In this document: positions 53,962 through 62,843 of the stretch, one piece after another | Layout: every line of letters starts with the position of its first letter | Numbering within the stretch: position 1 is the stretch's first letter | Assembly: GCF_001695855.1 (NCBI RefSeq) | Contig: NZ_MBSS01000012.1 | Location: 558,001 to 622,000, forward strand | DNA: 64,000 bases | Source of the DNA: Ensifer sp. LC163 | Lineage (GTDB): Bacteria > Pseudomonadota > Alphaproteobacteria > Rhizobiales > Rhizobiaceae | Direction of reading: 5' to 3' | Translations under genes and position numbers: made by a program | Notes under the pieces: model-generated | Seen by the model: the letters and a program-made list of their open reading frames with translations, nothing else | What the model was told of the DNA's origin: nothing | Databases searched by the model: none

Positions 53962-54753
53962 TCAACGGCGCCGATAGGCAGCGCGCCCGTTGTTGAGATC
54001 GTCGACATCTTGAGAAAAGCGATGGGTGCCCTCCTCGTGCATGATCAGCGGCGCTCTCAGCACCAGCCGCTTGCGGCTCTGCTTGATCGCGGTGACGAGG
54101 ATGCGCACGGCATTCTCGCCGATGCGCGGATGCAGTGGCGTAATCTCGATGCCGCCGAAGCGGCGGCCGCAGGCCGCAATGATATCGGCGATCGATTCCG
54201 GCCGGGCGATCAGCGACAATTGCCCGCCCGGCTTCATGATCGCGCCCGCCGTCTTGATCCAGATCTCGAACAGGTTGTCGCTCATCGCGTGCGCCTCGGC
54301 CTTCAGGCCGTCCGGCGTGCGCCGGTCGGAGGCATCGTTGAAAGGCGGGTTCATGATCACATGGTCGAAGGCATCGTCGGGCAGCCCGGCGGCGCGGCGC
54401 GCCCTGCCGGCAAGCGAGACGTCGGCCTCGATCACCGACACCCGCGCGGCGAAACGTTCGTTTTCGGGAAGCGCCAGGCTTCGGCGCGCAAACGCCGCCA
54501 TGGTCGGCGAGCGCTCCACCAGAACGACCTCGGCCAGATCAAGCCGCGAGGCGACCGCCATGCCGGCAGCACCGGCGCCTGCGCCAAGATCGGCCACGCG
54601 GCAGGCGCGGTCGGCGGCAACCAGCGAAGCCAGCAGCATCGCATCCATGCCGGAGCGATGCCCCTGCCCCAGCGGCTGCACGACATGGAACCTGCCGCGG
54701 TGAAACGCATCGACCGTTTCGGTCTGGGCACGCGTCATAGGTCGTTCGCTCAT
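53962..54753 (-). CDS. tRNA1(Val) (adenine37-N6)-methyltransferase family
   Basis: 263-aa methyltransferase. It has the SAM-binding motif VADLGAGAGAAGMAVA (about residues 53-68), an NPPF catalytic motif (IMNPPFNDA, about 132) typical of N6-adenine methyltransferases, and the N-terminal HVVQPLGQGHRSGMDAMLLA block characteristic of TrmN6/YfiC. It is the first member of a run DUF2007-methyltransferase-sppA. The exact target base is inferred from the family. Confidence 0.85.
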   Translation of the reverse strand: MSERPMTRAQTETVDAFHRGRFHVVQPLGQGHRSGMDAMLLASLVAADRACRVADLGAGAGAAGMAVASRLDLAEVVLVERSPTMAAFARRSLALPENERFAARVSVIEADVSLAGRARRAAGLPDDAFDHVIMNPPFNDASDRRTPDGLKAEAHAMSDNLFEIWIKTAGAIMKPGGQLSLIARPESIADIIAACGRRFGGIEITPLHPRIGENAVRILVTAIKQSRKRLVLRAPLIMHEEGTHRFSQDVDDLNNGRAAYRRR

Positions 54754-54790
54754 GGCCGATCCTCACCTGCGGCGGCAGACGAACCGGCGA

Positions 54791-55012
54791 TCATGCCCGC
54801 AACTCCGCTTCCAGCCCGGCCTCGATCAGAATGCGGCGCGCGGCATCGGCATCGTCATCAGGCACGAGGAAGCGGCGCGGCAGCAGGCCCAGCGACCCCT
54901 CCAGAATGCTCATGCCCTGATCGGCGATCAGGCAGTTGATACCGGCGTCCTTCATCAGGCTTTCCGCAAAAGAGAGCAGAACGACGTCGTTGGTGCGGAT
55001 CAATTCCTTCAT
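54791..55012 (-). CDS. DUF2007 family protein
   Basis: 73 aa: MKELIRTNDVVLLSFAESLM, then DAGINCLIADQGMSILEGSL and FLVPDDDADAARRILIEAGL. DUF2007 proteins are small, probably ligand-binding. It begins 72 bp from the conserved inverted repeat that separates it from the divergent polyprenyl synthase, and it precedes the methyltransferase by 37 bp. Confidence 0.85.
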   Translation of the reverse strand: MKELIRTNDVVLLSFAESLMKDAGINCLIADQGMSILEGSLGLLPRRFLVPDDDADAARRILIEAGLEAELRA

Positions 55013-55083
55013 CCAGCGGTTTTTCCTGTCCTATTTCAGCAAGCGGGACAATTCGCCTCTTGCCGCACGTGCCCCCCCTTCCT

Positions 55084-55101
55084 ATTGTCGAAAGCGACAA
55101 T
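55084..55101. promoter_or_regulatory. Inverted repeat upstream of polyprenyl synthase
   Basis: ATTGTCG-aaag-CGACAAT, a perfect 7-bp inverted repeat 16 bp before the GTG start. It is either an operator or a small hairpin close to the ribosome site. Confidence 0.35.
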
Positions 55102-55117
55102 GAAAACAGGAGTCCCG

Positions 55118-56137
55118 GTGTTGGGCGTAGTGATACCGCTGGAAGACAGCAAAAACAAACAGGCGTCCGTGAAGCCGCTCGTTGACTTGACGTCGCCCGA
55201 CATGGAACGCGTCAACCAGCTCATCCTGTCGAAGGCCGGCTCCGACGTCCAGATGATTCCTGAGGTTGCCAACCACCTGATCTCGTCGGGTGGCAAACGC
55301 CTGCGCCCGATGCTGACGCTCGCCTCCGCGGCGATGTTCGGCTATGAGGGCGACGCTCACGTCAAGCTCGCCACCAGCGTCGAGTTCATGCATACGGCAA
55401 CGCTTTTGCATGACGATGTCGTGGACGAAAGCGATCTGCGCCGCGGCAAATCCACCGCCCGCACCATCTGGGGCAACCAGGCAAGCGTGCTCGTCGGCGA
55501 CTTCCTGCTCGGCCAGGCCTTCCGCATGATGGTCGATGTCGGCTCGCTCGATGCGCTCGACGTGCTTTCGACCGCAGCGTCGGTGATCGCCGAAGGCGAG
55601 GTGCTGCAGCTTTCCGTCGCCAAGAACATGGAGACGACCGAGGACGACTATCTCCAGGTCATCCGCGCCAAGACCGCAGCGCTTTTCGCCGCTGCCGCCG
55701 AAGTCGGCCCGATCGTCGCCCAGACCAGCAAATCCGACCGCAACGCGCTGAAATCCTATGGCATGAATCTCGGCCTCGCCTTCCAGCTCGTCGACGACGT
55801 GCTCGACTATGGCGGCTCGGCCAGCGATCTCGGCAAGAATGTCGGCGACGATTTCCGCGAAGGCAAGATCACCCTTCCGGTCATTCTGTCCTATCGCCGC
55901 GGCACGGCGGAAGACCGCGCCTTCTGGCGCCAGGCGATCGAGGGCGGCGACAGCAGCGATGCCAACCTCGAAAAGGCGCTCGGCCTGATCAAGCGATATG
56001 GCGGCCTGAACGACACCATCGCCCGTGCGCAGCACTATGGAACGATTGCGCGCGATGCGCTGGCACCGCTCCCGGTTTCGCCCTGGAAATCGGCGCTGGT
56101 CGAGGTCATCGACTTCTGCATCGACCGGGTCAGCTGA
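55118..56137 (+). CDS. ispB: Long-chain polyprenyl diphosphate synthase (octaprenyl/decaprenyl)
   Basis: 339 aa from the GTG at 55118, because AGGAG lies five bases upstream and the family start is (M)LGVVIPLE. The ATG at 55100 is an in-frame alternative without a ribosome site. Both Asp-rich motifs are present: HDDVVDESDLRRGK (about residues 100-113) and QLVDDVLDYGGSA (about 225-237). It builds the ubiquinone side chain from IPP and FPP. Chain length, set by residues before the first motif, is decaprenyl in most rhizobia. Confidence 0.9.
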   Translation: MLGVVIPLEDSKNKQASVKPLVDLTSPDMERVNQLILSKAGSDVQMIPEVANHLISSGGKRLRPMLTLASAAMFGYEGDAHVKLATSVEFMHTATLLHDDVVDESDLRRGKSTARTIWGNQASVLVGDFLLGQAFRMMVDVGSLDALDVLSTAASVIAEGEVLQLSVAKNMETTEDDYLQVIRAKTAALFAAAAEVGPIVAQTSKSDRNALKSYGMNLGLAFQLVDDVLDYGGSASDLGKNVGDDFREGKITLPVILSYRRGTAEDRAFWRQAIEGGDSSDANLEKALGLIKRYGGLNDTIARAQHYGTIARDALAPLPVSPWKSALVEVIDFCIDRVS

Positions 56138-56301
56138 CGCGACGCTGCGGCCGCACCAGGACCTCCAAGAGGAATTTCTTGCCGCGTTGCGCCAAAAAAG
56201 CCATTCTGTTCCTCAAGAGTTGTACCGGGCAACACGTGGCTGATTCCAAGACAACCCTCAGTCGTGCGCAAGGCCGAGAGATCGGCAATGAAAGGTTTGA
56301 C

Positions 56302-58134
56302 ATGCGGCAAAAGACGATCCTCCGCCTTCTCAGCGGCGCTGCACTGCTGGCTCTTGCCTCGGTCAGCACCAGCTACCAGGCTTTCGCCGAGGAAAAGGCC
56401 GCCGTCGAGGAGACCGAGCCTTTCGACATCACGTCCGTCAACACCTTTGCCGGCGCGTTCCTCGCTGCCCGCACCGCCGACACGGACCGTGACTTTGCCG
56501 CGGCCAACGAACTCTACCGCATTGCGCTGCAGTTCGAGCCTAACAACAACGAAGTCAAGCAGCGGCTGATGATCACGCTGCTGATGGCCGGCAAGTTCGA
56601 CGACGGCGCCAAAATCGCCGAACAATTGAAGTCCGACCCGGCCGTCGAGCGCATCACCACCGTCATCCGTGCGATCGAGGCGATCCGCAAGCGGGAATAC
56701 CGCAACGCGCAGAAGCTCTTGAATTATGAGGGGCCGAACGATCTCGACCGGCTGATGAACGGCCTGCTTTCCGCCTGGGCTAAATTCGGCCAGGGCAAGC
56801 CCAAGGAAGCGCTGGCGCAGGTCAACGGCCTTGAAGGGCCGGACTGGTTCCGTGTGTTCAAGAACTACCATGCCGGCGCAATCGCCATCGCTTCCGGCGA
56901 CAAGACCACCGCGCGCGCCAAGCTCAACGACGCGATCCTCGATCGCGAAGGCGGCAGTGCTGCGCCCGACACGTTCATGCGTGCGGTCGAGGCCTTGGCA
57001 CGCTTCGAGGCGCGCGAAGGCAACAAGCAGAAGGCGCTCGACACGATCGCCGTCGGCGAGAACATGGTCAACAACTACACTCCGCTCGAAGCGCTTCGGA
57101 AGAACATCGAGACCGGCATACCCCAGGAGCAGCAAGTCAAGAACGCATCGCAGGGTGCGGCAGCCGTGCTGTTTTCCATCGGCGGCGCGCTCAACCGCGA
57201 CGGCGCCGAAGACATCGTCTCGCTCTATCTCCAGACGGCACGCCGTCTCGATCCGGAAAGTGCCGATATCCTCGTGATGCTGGCCGGTATTGCCGAAAAC
57301 CTGAAGAAGCCGAAGGAAGCGATCGAGCTTTACCAGAGCGTGCCCGAGGCCTCGCCGATGCGCAGGCTCTCGGAACTGCAGCTTGGTCTCAGCCTTGCCA
57401 GCATCGGCAAGGTGGATGAAGCCAAGAAGCACCTCAAGGCGCTGATCGACGTCGATCCCAAGAACATCCGCAACTATCTCGCCTATGGCAGCGTGCTGTC
57501 CGATGCCAAGGAGTACAAGGAGATGGGTGAGCTCTACGACCGGGCAGTCGACGCGATCGGCCCGGTGCCGAAGCGCGGCGACTGGACCGTATTCTTCCAG
57601 CGCGGCATCGCTTACGAGCGTCAGAAACTCTGGGACAAGGCTGAGCCGAGCTTTCGCAAGGCTCTCGAGCTCAATCCCGACCAGCCGCAGGTGCTGAACT
57701 ATCTCGGCTATTCCTGGGTCGACATGAACATCAACCTGGAAGAAGGCCTCGACATGATCCGCAAGGCGGTCGAGCTCAAGCCCGATGACGGCTACATCGT
57801 CGATTCGCTCGGCTGGGCCTATTTCCGCATGAACCGCTTCGACGATGCGGTGGTCGAGCTTGAAAAGGCTGCCGAGCTAATGGCCGGCGATCCGACCATC
57901 AACGACCACCTCGGCGATGCCTATTGGCGTGTCGGCCGCAAGCTGGAAGCCGTGTTCCAATGGACGCAGACGCTTGAGCTGAAGCCCGAGGAGGCCGAGA
58001 TCCCGAAGATCAAGGCCAAGATCGAAAACGGCCTGCCGCCGCTGAAGGAAGTGGTTCCAGCGTCTGCCGACGCCAAGGAAACCGTGCCGAAGAAGGTTAC
58101 CCCGGAGGCGCCTGCGCCGGACAAGAAGTCCTGA
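56302..58134 (+). CDS. Exported TPR-repeat protein
   Basis: 610 aa from MRQKTILRLLSG. A signal peptide (about residues 1-29, ending YQAFAEE) is followed by at least eight TPR-like units, clearest near residues 60-100 (FAAANELYRIALQFEPNNNE), 330-410 and 450-560 (WDKAEPSFRKALELNPDQPQ). No catalytic domain is seen. Such proteins scaffold envelope complexes. It lies 164 bp after ispB and 7 bp before ispE, so it and ispE are probably cotranscribed. Upstream 165 bp hold no gene. Confidence 0.82.
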   Translation: MRQKTILRLLSGAALLALASVSTSYQAFAEEKAAVEETEPFDITSVNTFAGAFLAARTADTDRDFAAANELYRIALQFEPNNNEVKQRLMITLLMAGKFDDGAKIAEQLKSDPAVERITTVIRAIEAIRKREYRNAQKLLNYEGPNDLDRLMNGLLSAWAKFGQGKPKEALAQVNGLEGPDWFRVFKNYHAGAIAIASGDKTTARAKLNDAILDREGGSAAPDTFMRAVEALARFEAREGNKQKALDTIAVGENMVNNYTPLEALRKNIETGIPQEQQVKNASQGAAAVLFSIGGALNRDGAEDIVSLYLQTARRLDPESADILVMLAGIAENLKKPKEAIELYQSVPEASPMRRLSELQLGLSLASIGKVDEAKKHLKALIDVDPKNIRNYLAYGSVLSDAKEYKEMGELYDRAVDAIGPVPKRGDWTVFFQRGIAYERQKLWDKAEPSFRKALELNPDQPQVLNYLGYSWVDMNINLEEGLDMIRKAVELKPDDGYIVDSLGWAYFRMNRFDDAVVELEKAAELMAGDPTINDHLGDAYWRVGRKLEAVFQWTQTLELKPEEAEIPKIKAKIENGLPPLKEVVPASADAKETVPKKVTPEAPAPDKKS

Positions 58135-58141
58135 TCGCAGC

Positions 58142-59053
58142 ATGCTTGAAGGCGAGATTGCGGGCTTCGCGCTGACACGGACGGCGCCCGCCAAGATCAA
58201 TCTGGCACTGCATGTCGTCGGCCAACGGGCCGACGGCCACCACCTCCTCGAAAGTCTTGTCACCTTTGCCGACCGCGGAGACCGGGTCGGCCTGACGCCG
58301 TCGGACGAAGACCGTTTCACCCTATCCGGACCATTCGCCGCCGAATTATCGACGACAGGCGCAGACCAGGGGGGCAATCTCGTGCTCAAGGCGCGGGACC
58401 TTCTGCGCCAGGCCCTGGCTTCGCAGGGTATCGACACCCCGCCGGTCCATATTCATCTCGAAAAGAACCTGCCCGTTGCCTCGGGCATCGGTGGCGGGTC
58501 CGCCGATGCGGCCGCTACGCTGCGCGGGCTTCTCGACCTCTGGCGAACCAGCATCGAACCGGGATCGCTCGCAGCCTTGGCGCTCGAGCTCGGCGCCGAC
58601 GTGCCTATGTGCCTTGACGGCAGGCCGCTTGTTGCTCGCGGCATCGGCGAGAAGATCACGCCGGCTGAAGAGCTTCCCTCGTTCCCGATCGTGCTGGTCA
58701 ATCCCCTGGTCGCCGTCTCGACACCGGTGATCTTCCGGACACTGGAAAAGAAGATCAATCCGCCGCTTGCCATGCCCGTCGGCCTCATATCCCCTGCGGC
58801 CTGGCTTGCGGCCATGGCAGCGATGCGCAACGACCTGGAGCCGCCAGCGCGCTTGCTGCAGCCGATCATCGGCGGCGTTTCAGACGCGCTGACAACAACC
58901 GGAGCGGCGCTGGTGCGCATGTCCGGTTCAGGCGCCACCTGCTTCGGCCTGTTCGACAGCGACGAAAGCGCGCAGCGCGCAGCGCACACCCTTTCTGCCG
59001 CCCATCCCGAATGGTACGTTCTTGCCGGCAGAACCGTAGGCAAGGGGAAATAA
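58142..59053 (+). CDS. ispE: 4-Diphosphocytidyl-2-C-methyl-D-erythritol kinase
   Basis: 303 aa. GHMP kinase with N-terminal APAKINLALHVVGQRADGHH (about residues 16-35) and the phosphate loop LPVASGIGGGSADAAATLRG (about 109-128). It phosphorylates CDP-ME in the MEP isoprenoid pathway. The ATG at 58142 gives MLEGEIAGFALTRTAPAK. moaB starts 1 bp after its stop, so these are cotranscribed. Confidence 0.93.
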   Translation: MLEGEIAGFALTRTAPAKINLALHVVGQRADGHHLLESLVTFADRGDRVGLTPSDEDRFTLSGPFAAELSTTGADQGGNLVLKARDLLRQALASQGIDTPPVHIHLEKNLPVASGIGGGSADAAATLRGLLDLWRTSIEPGSLAALALELGADVPMCLDGRPLVARGIGEKITPAEELPSFPIVLVNPLVAVSTPVIFRTLEKKINPPLAMPVGLISPAAWLAAMAAMRNDLEPPARLLQPIIGGVSDALTTTGAALVRMSGSGATCFGLFDSDESAQRAAHTLSAAHPEWYVLAGRTVGKGK

Positions 59054-59054
59054 A

Positions 59055-59597
59055 ATGGCCGGGATCAACGACAATCGCCCCTTCATTCCCGTCGGCATCG
59101 CCATTCTGACGGTCTCCGATACGCGCACGCTGGCTGACGACAAGTCCGGCGACACGCTTCAGGCGCGGGTGCTTGGCGCCGGCCATCGTCTCGAAGCGCG
59201 CGCGATCGTGCCCGACGACAAGCAAAGGATCCGCGACCAGGTGGAGGCCTGGACGCTGAACGACACAATCGACGTGGTGATCACCACCGGCGGAACCGGC
59301 TTTACCGGCCGCGACGTCACGCCTGAGGCGCTCGAGCCGCTGTTCGAAAAGCGCATGGATGGCTTCTCCGAGGTTTTCCACCGGATCTCCTACGAGAAGA
59401 TCGGCACGTCGACGATCCAGTCGCGTGCAACGGGTGGCGTCGCCAACGCCACCTTCATCTTCGTCCTGCCGGGTTCACCCGGGGCCTGCAAGGACGCATG
59501 GGACGGCATTCTCAAGCCGCAACTCGACTACCGGCACATGCCGTGCAACTTCGTCGAGATCATGCCGCGGCTCGACGAGCATCTGAAACGGGGCTGA
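59055..59597 (+). CDS. moaB: Molybdenum cofactor biosynthesis protein B
   Basis: 180 aa. The MoaB/MogA fold is shown by VGIAILTVSDTRTLADDKSG, ITTGGTGFTGRDVTPEALEP and LPGSPGACKDAWDG. It adenylates or binds molybdopterin in cofactor synthesis. The MoaB rather than MogA assignment follows the shorter length and RDVTPEA. It begins 1 bp after ispE and is followed by the structured region at 59.68 kb. Confidence 0.9.
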   Translation: MAGINDNRPFIPVGIAILTVSDTRTLADDKSGDTLQARVLGAGHRLEARAIVPDDKQRIRDQVEAWTLNDTIDVVITTGGTGFTGRDVTPEALEPLFEKRMDGFSEVFHRISYEKIGTSTIQSRATGGVANATFIFVLPGSPGACKDAWDGILKPQLDYRHMPCNFVEIMPRLDEHLKRG

Positions 59598-59680
59598 GCG
59601 GGCCTGTCCCGACATGCATCCTGGAAATTGCCGCTGCCGACACGGCGCGGCGACCGCACAAATGTATGACGCACCCGGCC

Positions 59681-59930
59681 TGTTCCCTAGGGAACTGCGC
59701 AGCTCCTATCCGTCTGCTAGGGGTTCGCTGGTCAGCCCACATGAGGGATCGCAACGAGACCCGAGCAAGTCCCTCAAACGGAGCAAAGACGAGCTCATTG
59801 CCGATGTCCCCCGGCGAAGGGAACAAGAACATACGACGCGCGGCTCGCCCGGTCGCTCGGACAGGAATTTGCTAGCAAGGATATTTGGTAGCCGCTTGGA
59901 GGTGCCGTCCGCAGGACAGGCACCTTTTTT
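59681..59930 (+). ncRNA. Probable structured small RNA (6S-like rod) ending in a terminator
   Basis: No coding gene fits this 352-bp gap (59598-59949). Nested pairings are TGTTCCCT/AGGGAACA (59681-59688 with 59818-59825), GGGG/CCCC (59720-59723 with 59808-59812) and TGAGGGA/TCCCTCA (59742-59748 with 59770-59776), forming a long interrupted rod as in 6S RNA. A strong plus-strand terminator follows. The 5' end is not fixed and may lie up to 30 bases upstream. It could also be a long 3' leader of the moaB transcript. Confidence 0.5.
59900..59930 (+). terminator. Strong terminator ending a noncoding plus-strand transcript
   Basis: AGGTGCC-GTCC-gca-GGAC-a-GGCACCT followed by TTTTTT: eleven pairs with one bulged A and a 3-nt loop. 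The U-run is on the plus strand only. Confidence 0.93.
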
Positions 59931-59949
59931 GTTGGCGCCAGCCGATAAT

Positions 59950-60477
59950 CTACGCGCCCTGCCTGCTGTCGAGTGCAACCCAGGCCGGGACCAGCTCGGT
60001 CGCAAGCTTTCGTACAGCGCGGATATTCGTCATCTCGCTCAGCTGCATCTTCCCGCGCGCAACTGCCAAAGCGTCGCGCTTGCGCACGAGGAACCCGGCC
60101 TCCAGCGGCTTTACTCGCCGCCCAAGGCGATGCAACAACGGCTTGCGGTGGAGCCGTGACGGTGAGAAACGGGCTGGGCCCTTGTGAAGCGACACATATT
60201 CGACAAGCTCATCCACCCAACGTCCGATCGGCCGCGCGCCGGGCTCAAGCAGCATCAGCCATTCGCCACGCGCGGAGCGCACAATTTCGCCCAGATCCCA
60301 ATCGACGCAGAAGCGGCAGCCAGCGGCATCGGCCACCCGCACCGACCCGTCCTTGGAGCCATGATCGAGGATGATGACATCGCTGACCAATCCCTCCACG
60401 GCGCCTGCCACGAGCACGGATAGCGTCTGCGCCAGTTCCGCTTCGTTGTCGCGTGTTTCCATGATGATCGTCAGCAT
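59950..60477 (-). CDS. Small GT2-type glycosyltransferase domain protein
   Basis: 175 aa from MLTIIMETRDNEAELAQTLS. The N-terminal GT-A pattern is LTIIMETRDNE, VIILDHGSKDGS (about residues 34-45, an ADP/UDP-sugar binding DxSxDG-like segment) and ARGEWLMLLEPGA, where a normal DxD is replaced. It is much shorter than usual GT2 enzymes and lacks the acceptor C-terminal half beyond residue 130. A longer in-frame upstream reading includes antisense of the radical SAM gene and is not used. The function is uncertain. Confidence 0.65.
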   Translation of the reverse strand: MLTIIMETRDNEAELAQTLSVLVAGAVEGLVSDVIILDHGSKDGSVRVADAAGCRFCVDWDLGEIVRSARGEWLMLLEPGARPIGRWVDELVEYVSLHKGPARFSPSRLHRKPLLHRLGRRVKPLEAGFLVRKRDALAVARGKMQLSEMTNIRAVRKLATELVPAWVALDSRQGA

Positions 60478-60596
60478 AGCTGTTCCTACCGCATTGCAGC
60501 GTAAAATGCTACATCCGCTTGGCGCGGCCGCTCTCGCTCCTCTGTCCCATTTCCAGTTCGAGCCTGTCGCGATCATTTTAGTCCGCATGATTTTTT

Positions 60597-60611
60597 GTTC
60601 TTGAATTGTTC
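60597..60611 (+). promoter_or_regulatory. LexA SOS box (GTTC-N7-GTTC)
   Basis: GTTC (60597-60600), TTGAATT, GTTC (60608-60611) exactly fits the alphaproteobacterial LexA consensus. It lies 68 bp before the radical SAM gene, which is transcribed away from it on the plus strand, and 120 bp upstream of the minus-strand glycosyltransferase. Confidence 0.6.
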
Positions 60612-60678
60612 TTGTTTCCACGATAGGAAAATAATCAGAACAAAACGGGATCAAACAAGTGATCCCCCGGAGATTCCG

Positions 60679-61836
60679 ATGAACGAGCTGTCTCAGATCA
60701 GGCAGGGTGCGCTTGCACCCGCCAACACGGCAGAGGTTGCCGAAGCATTGATGAGCGGAACCGGTCTCAGGATCGAGGTTGATCGTCGCCGCGGACGGGG
60801 TGCCGGACTGAACATGTCGGGCCGCTTCGAGCCGCAGGCGCGTGAGGCTTTCGACGATGGTTGGGAGAGTCTTGAAGACCTGCCGCCCTTCAAGACCGAG
60901 GTGCAGGTGGAGAAGCCGCGCTCGGTGATCAGCCGCAACGATTCTCCGGATATTTCCTTCGATCGCTCGATCAACCCTTATCGTGGCTGCGAACACGGAT
61001 GCATCTATTGTTTCGCCCGTCCGACGCATGCCTATATGGGGCTTTCGGCCGGCCTCGATTTCGAGGCGAAGCTCTTTGCCAAGCCGGACGCTCCGCGCCT
61101 GCTGGAGCGCGAGCTTGCCCGCTCGGACTACAAGGTGAGGCCGATCGCCATCGGCACCAACACCGATCCCTATCAGCCGATCGAGAAGGAATGGCGGATC
61201 ATGCGCCAGATCCTCGAAGTGCTGCAGGCCGCCAACCATCCGGTGATGATCGTGACGAAGTCGGCGATGGTGACGCGCGACATCGATCTGCTTGCGCCGA
61301 TGGCCGAAAAGGGGCTCGCCCGTGTCGGCATTTCGGTAACGACGCTCGACCGAAAGCTCGCCCGCACGATGGAGCCACGGGCTTCGACCCCTTCCAAGCG
61401 ACTGGAGGCGATACGCTCCCTCTCCGAGGCCGGCATTCCGGCCGGCGTCCTGGTGTCGCCGATCATCCCGGCATTGAACGATCATGAGATCGAAAGGGTG
61501 CTGGAAGCCTCCCGGGCGGCGGGAGCGCTGGAAGCCACCTACGTGCTGTTGCGTCTGCCGCTCGAGGTCAGCCCGCTCTTCCGCGACTGGCTGCTTCGGA
61601 ACTATCCGGACCGCTATCGGCACGTGATGTCGCTCATCCGATCGATGCGTGGCGGCAAGGACTACGATGCCGAGTTCGGCAAACGAATGAAGGGCGCTGG
61701 TCCCTATGCCTGGCAGATCGGCCGTCGGTTCGAACTTGCGGCCAAACGCCTCGGCCTCAATCTCAATCGCCGACAGTTGCGGGATGACATCTTCGTTCCG
61801 CCGCTCGGGACCGGCGTGCAGCTTTCGCTGCTCTAG
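60679..61836 (+). CDS. PA0069-family radical SAM protein (SPL-like)
   Basis: 385 aa from MNELSQIRQGA; GGAG at 60668-60673 fixes the start. The radical SAM cysteine motif is GCEHGCIYCFARP (CxxxCxxC, about residues 112-120), followed by AYMGLSAGLDFEAKLF. The PA0069 family is related to spore photoproduct lyase. A LexA box just upstream suggests DNA-damage regulation. The protein has no signal or membrane segments. Substrate is unknown. Confidence 0.83.
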   Translation: MNELSQIRQGALAPANTAEVAEALMSGTGLRIEVDRRRGRGAGLNMSGRFEPQAREAFDDGWESLEDLPPFKTEVQVEKPRSVISRNDSPDISFDRSINPYRGCEHGCIYCFARPTHAYMGLSAGLDFEAKLFAKPDAPRLLERELARSDYKVRPIAIGTNTDPYQPIEKEWRIMRQILEVLQAANHPVMIVTKSAMVTRDIDLLAPMAEKGLARVGISVTTLDRKLARTMEPRASTPSKRLEAIRSLSEAGIPAGVLVSPIIPALNDHEIERVLEASRAAGALEATYVLLRLPLEVSPLFRDWLLRNYPDRYRHVMSLIRSMRGGKDYDAEFGKRMKGAGPYAWQIGRRFELAAKRLGLNLNRRQLRDDIFVPPLGTGVQLSLL

Positions 61837-62192
61837 CGGCAACAGGTGCTGCGTATGTCGCAGGAGGTGCGGAGTTTCCGGCCGCTCAGGTGATGGAATG
61901 AAACGTTCAGCCGGGAGATCTCATGATCTCAATGGCTGGCCGGAAGATGCCGGCAGGTATCGGCCTTGGAACTTCTGCCTGGTTCCCTAAGTCGACATCG
62001 ATTTGGGAAGCAGGTCATGCACCAAGCTCAGGTGAACAGCATCCATTGCGCGTCATATTTGCCGCGCAACGACAGAATTGAATTCCGGCGTCTCCTCCGT
62101 GCCTCAGGATGACGCTGGCATACCCCCCGGCTGCCGCCGCACTCAGATCGGGGGACTTGAAGAGAATCGGTCGATCATGCGAGTTTCGCCGC
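61837..62192. other. 356-bp intergenic region
   Basis: No gene seen. It holds a degenerate mosaic repeat (61985-62070) and a small GAGATC-rich hairpin near 61915. The rnhB start is uncertain and could lie at 62109. Confidence 0.5.
61985..62070 (+). repeat. Degenerate mosaic palindromic repeat
   Basis: CCCTAAGTCG-ACAT-CGATTTGGGA, with two G-T wobble pairs and a terminal mismatch, then AGCAGGTCATGCA, then module 2 TTGCGCGTC-atattt-GCCGCGCAA. It is recognisably related to the copies at 18.1, 33.5 and 52.9 kb but has lost the AAGGAG ribosome-like sequence. Confidence 0.65.
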
Positions 62193-62843
62193 ATGTCACA
62201 TCGCAGATCGATCGATTCTCCCCTTTTCCCGGATATTCTCCTTAAGCCTGATTTCAGCTTTGAGCTGGCTGCCAGAAAGGACGGCGCATGGCCGGTCGCC
62301 GGCGCCGACGAAGCGGGACGCGGACCGCTTGCCGGACCCGTCGTTGCGGCCGCCGTCATTCTCGATCCGGACGCCATCCCTGAAGGCCTGAACGACAGCA
62401 AAAAATTGACCGCCGCGGCGCGTGAACGGCTGTTCGACGAAATCCTGGCAACCGCGACCGTTTCCATCGCCTCTTCCTCGGCTGCGACCATCGATATGAT
62501 CGACATCCGCAAGGCGAGCCTCGAGGCAATGCGCCGGGCCGTCGACGGCCTGTCCCTGGCCGCCCGCTTCGTGCTGGTCGATGGCCGTGATGTGCCGCCC
62601 GGCCTTGGCTGCCACGCCAAGGCGGTGGTCAAGGGTGACGCCCGCTCGCTTTCGATCGCCGCCGCATCGATCGTCGCCAAGGTGACCCGAGACCGCATGA
62701 TGGAACGTGCCGATATCGCTCACCCCGGCTACGGCTTTGCGGTCCATGCCGGCTACGCCACAGCGGTGCATCGCAAGGCGATCGACACCAAAGGCCCCTG
62801 CCCGCTGCACCGCATGAGCTTCCGTCCGCTGCGCAAGGACTGA
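62193..62843 (+). CDS. rnhB: Ribonuclease HII
   Basis: 216 aa from [15 protein letters not shown]; an upstream ATG at 62109 is in frame and possible. The active site is [20 protein letters not shown] (DEAGRG, about residues 36-55) with DSKKLTAA and the later [14 protein letters not shown]. It cleaves RNA primers and misincorporated ribonucleotides in DNA. Length fits RNase HII. Confidence 0.92.
   Translation: MSHRRSIDSPLFPDILLKPDFSFELAARKDGAWPVAGADEAGRGPLAGPVVAAAVILDPDAIPEGLNDSKKLTAAARERLFDEILATATVSIASSSAATIDMIDIRKASLEAMRRAVDGLSLAARFVLVDGRDVPPGLGCHAKAVVKGDARSLSIAAASIVAKVTRDRMMERADIAHPGYGFAVHAGYATAVHRKAIDTKGPCPLHRMSFRPLRKD

Noticed and set aside
60493..60620. Longer N-terminus for the radical SAM protein starting at 60595
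   Set aside because: The GGAG ribosome site and family-typical start support 60679; the extra residues overlap the LexA box.
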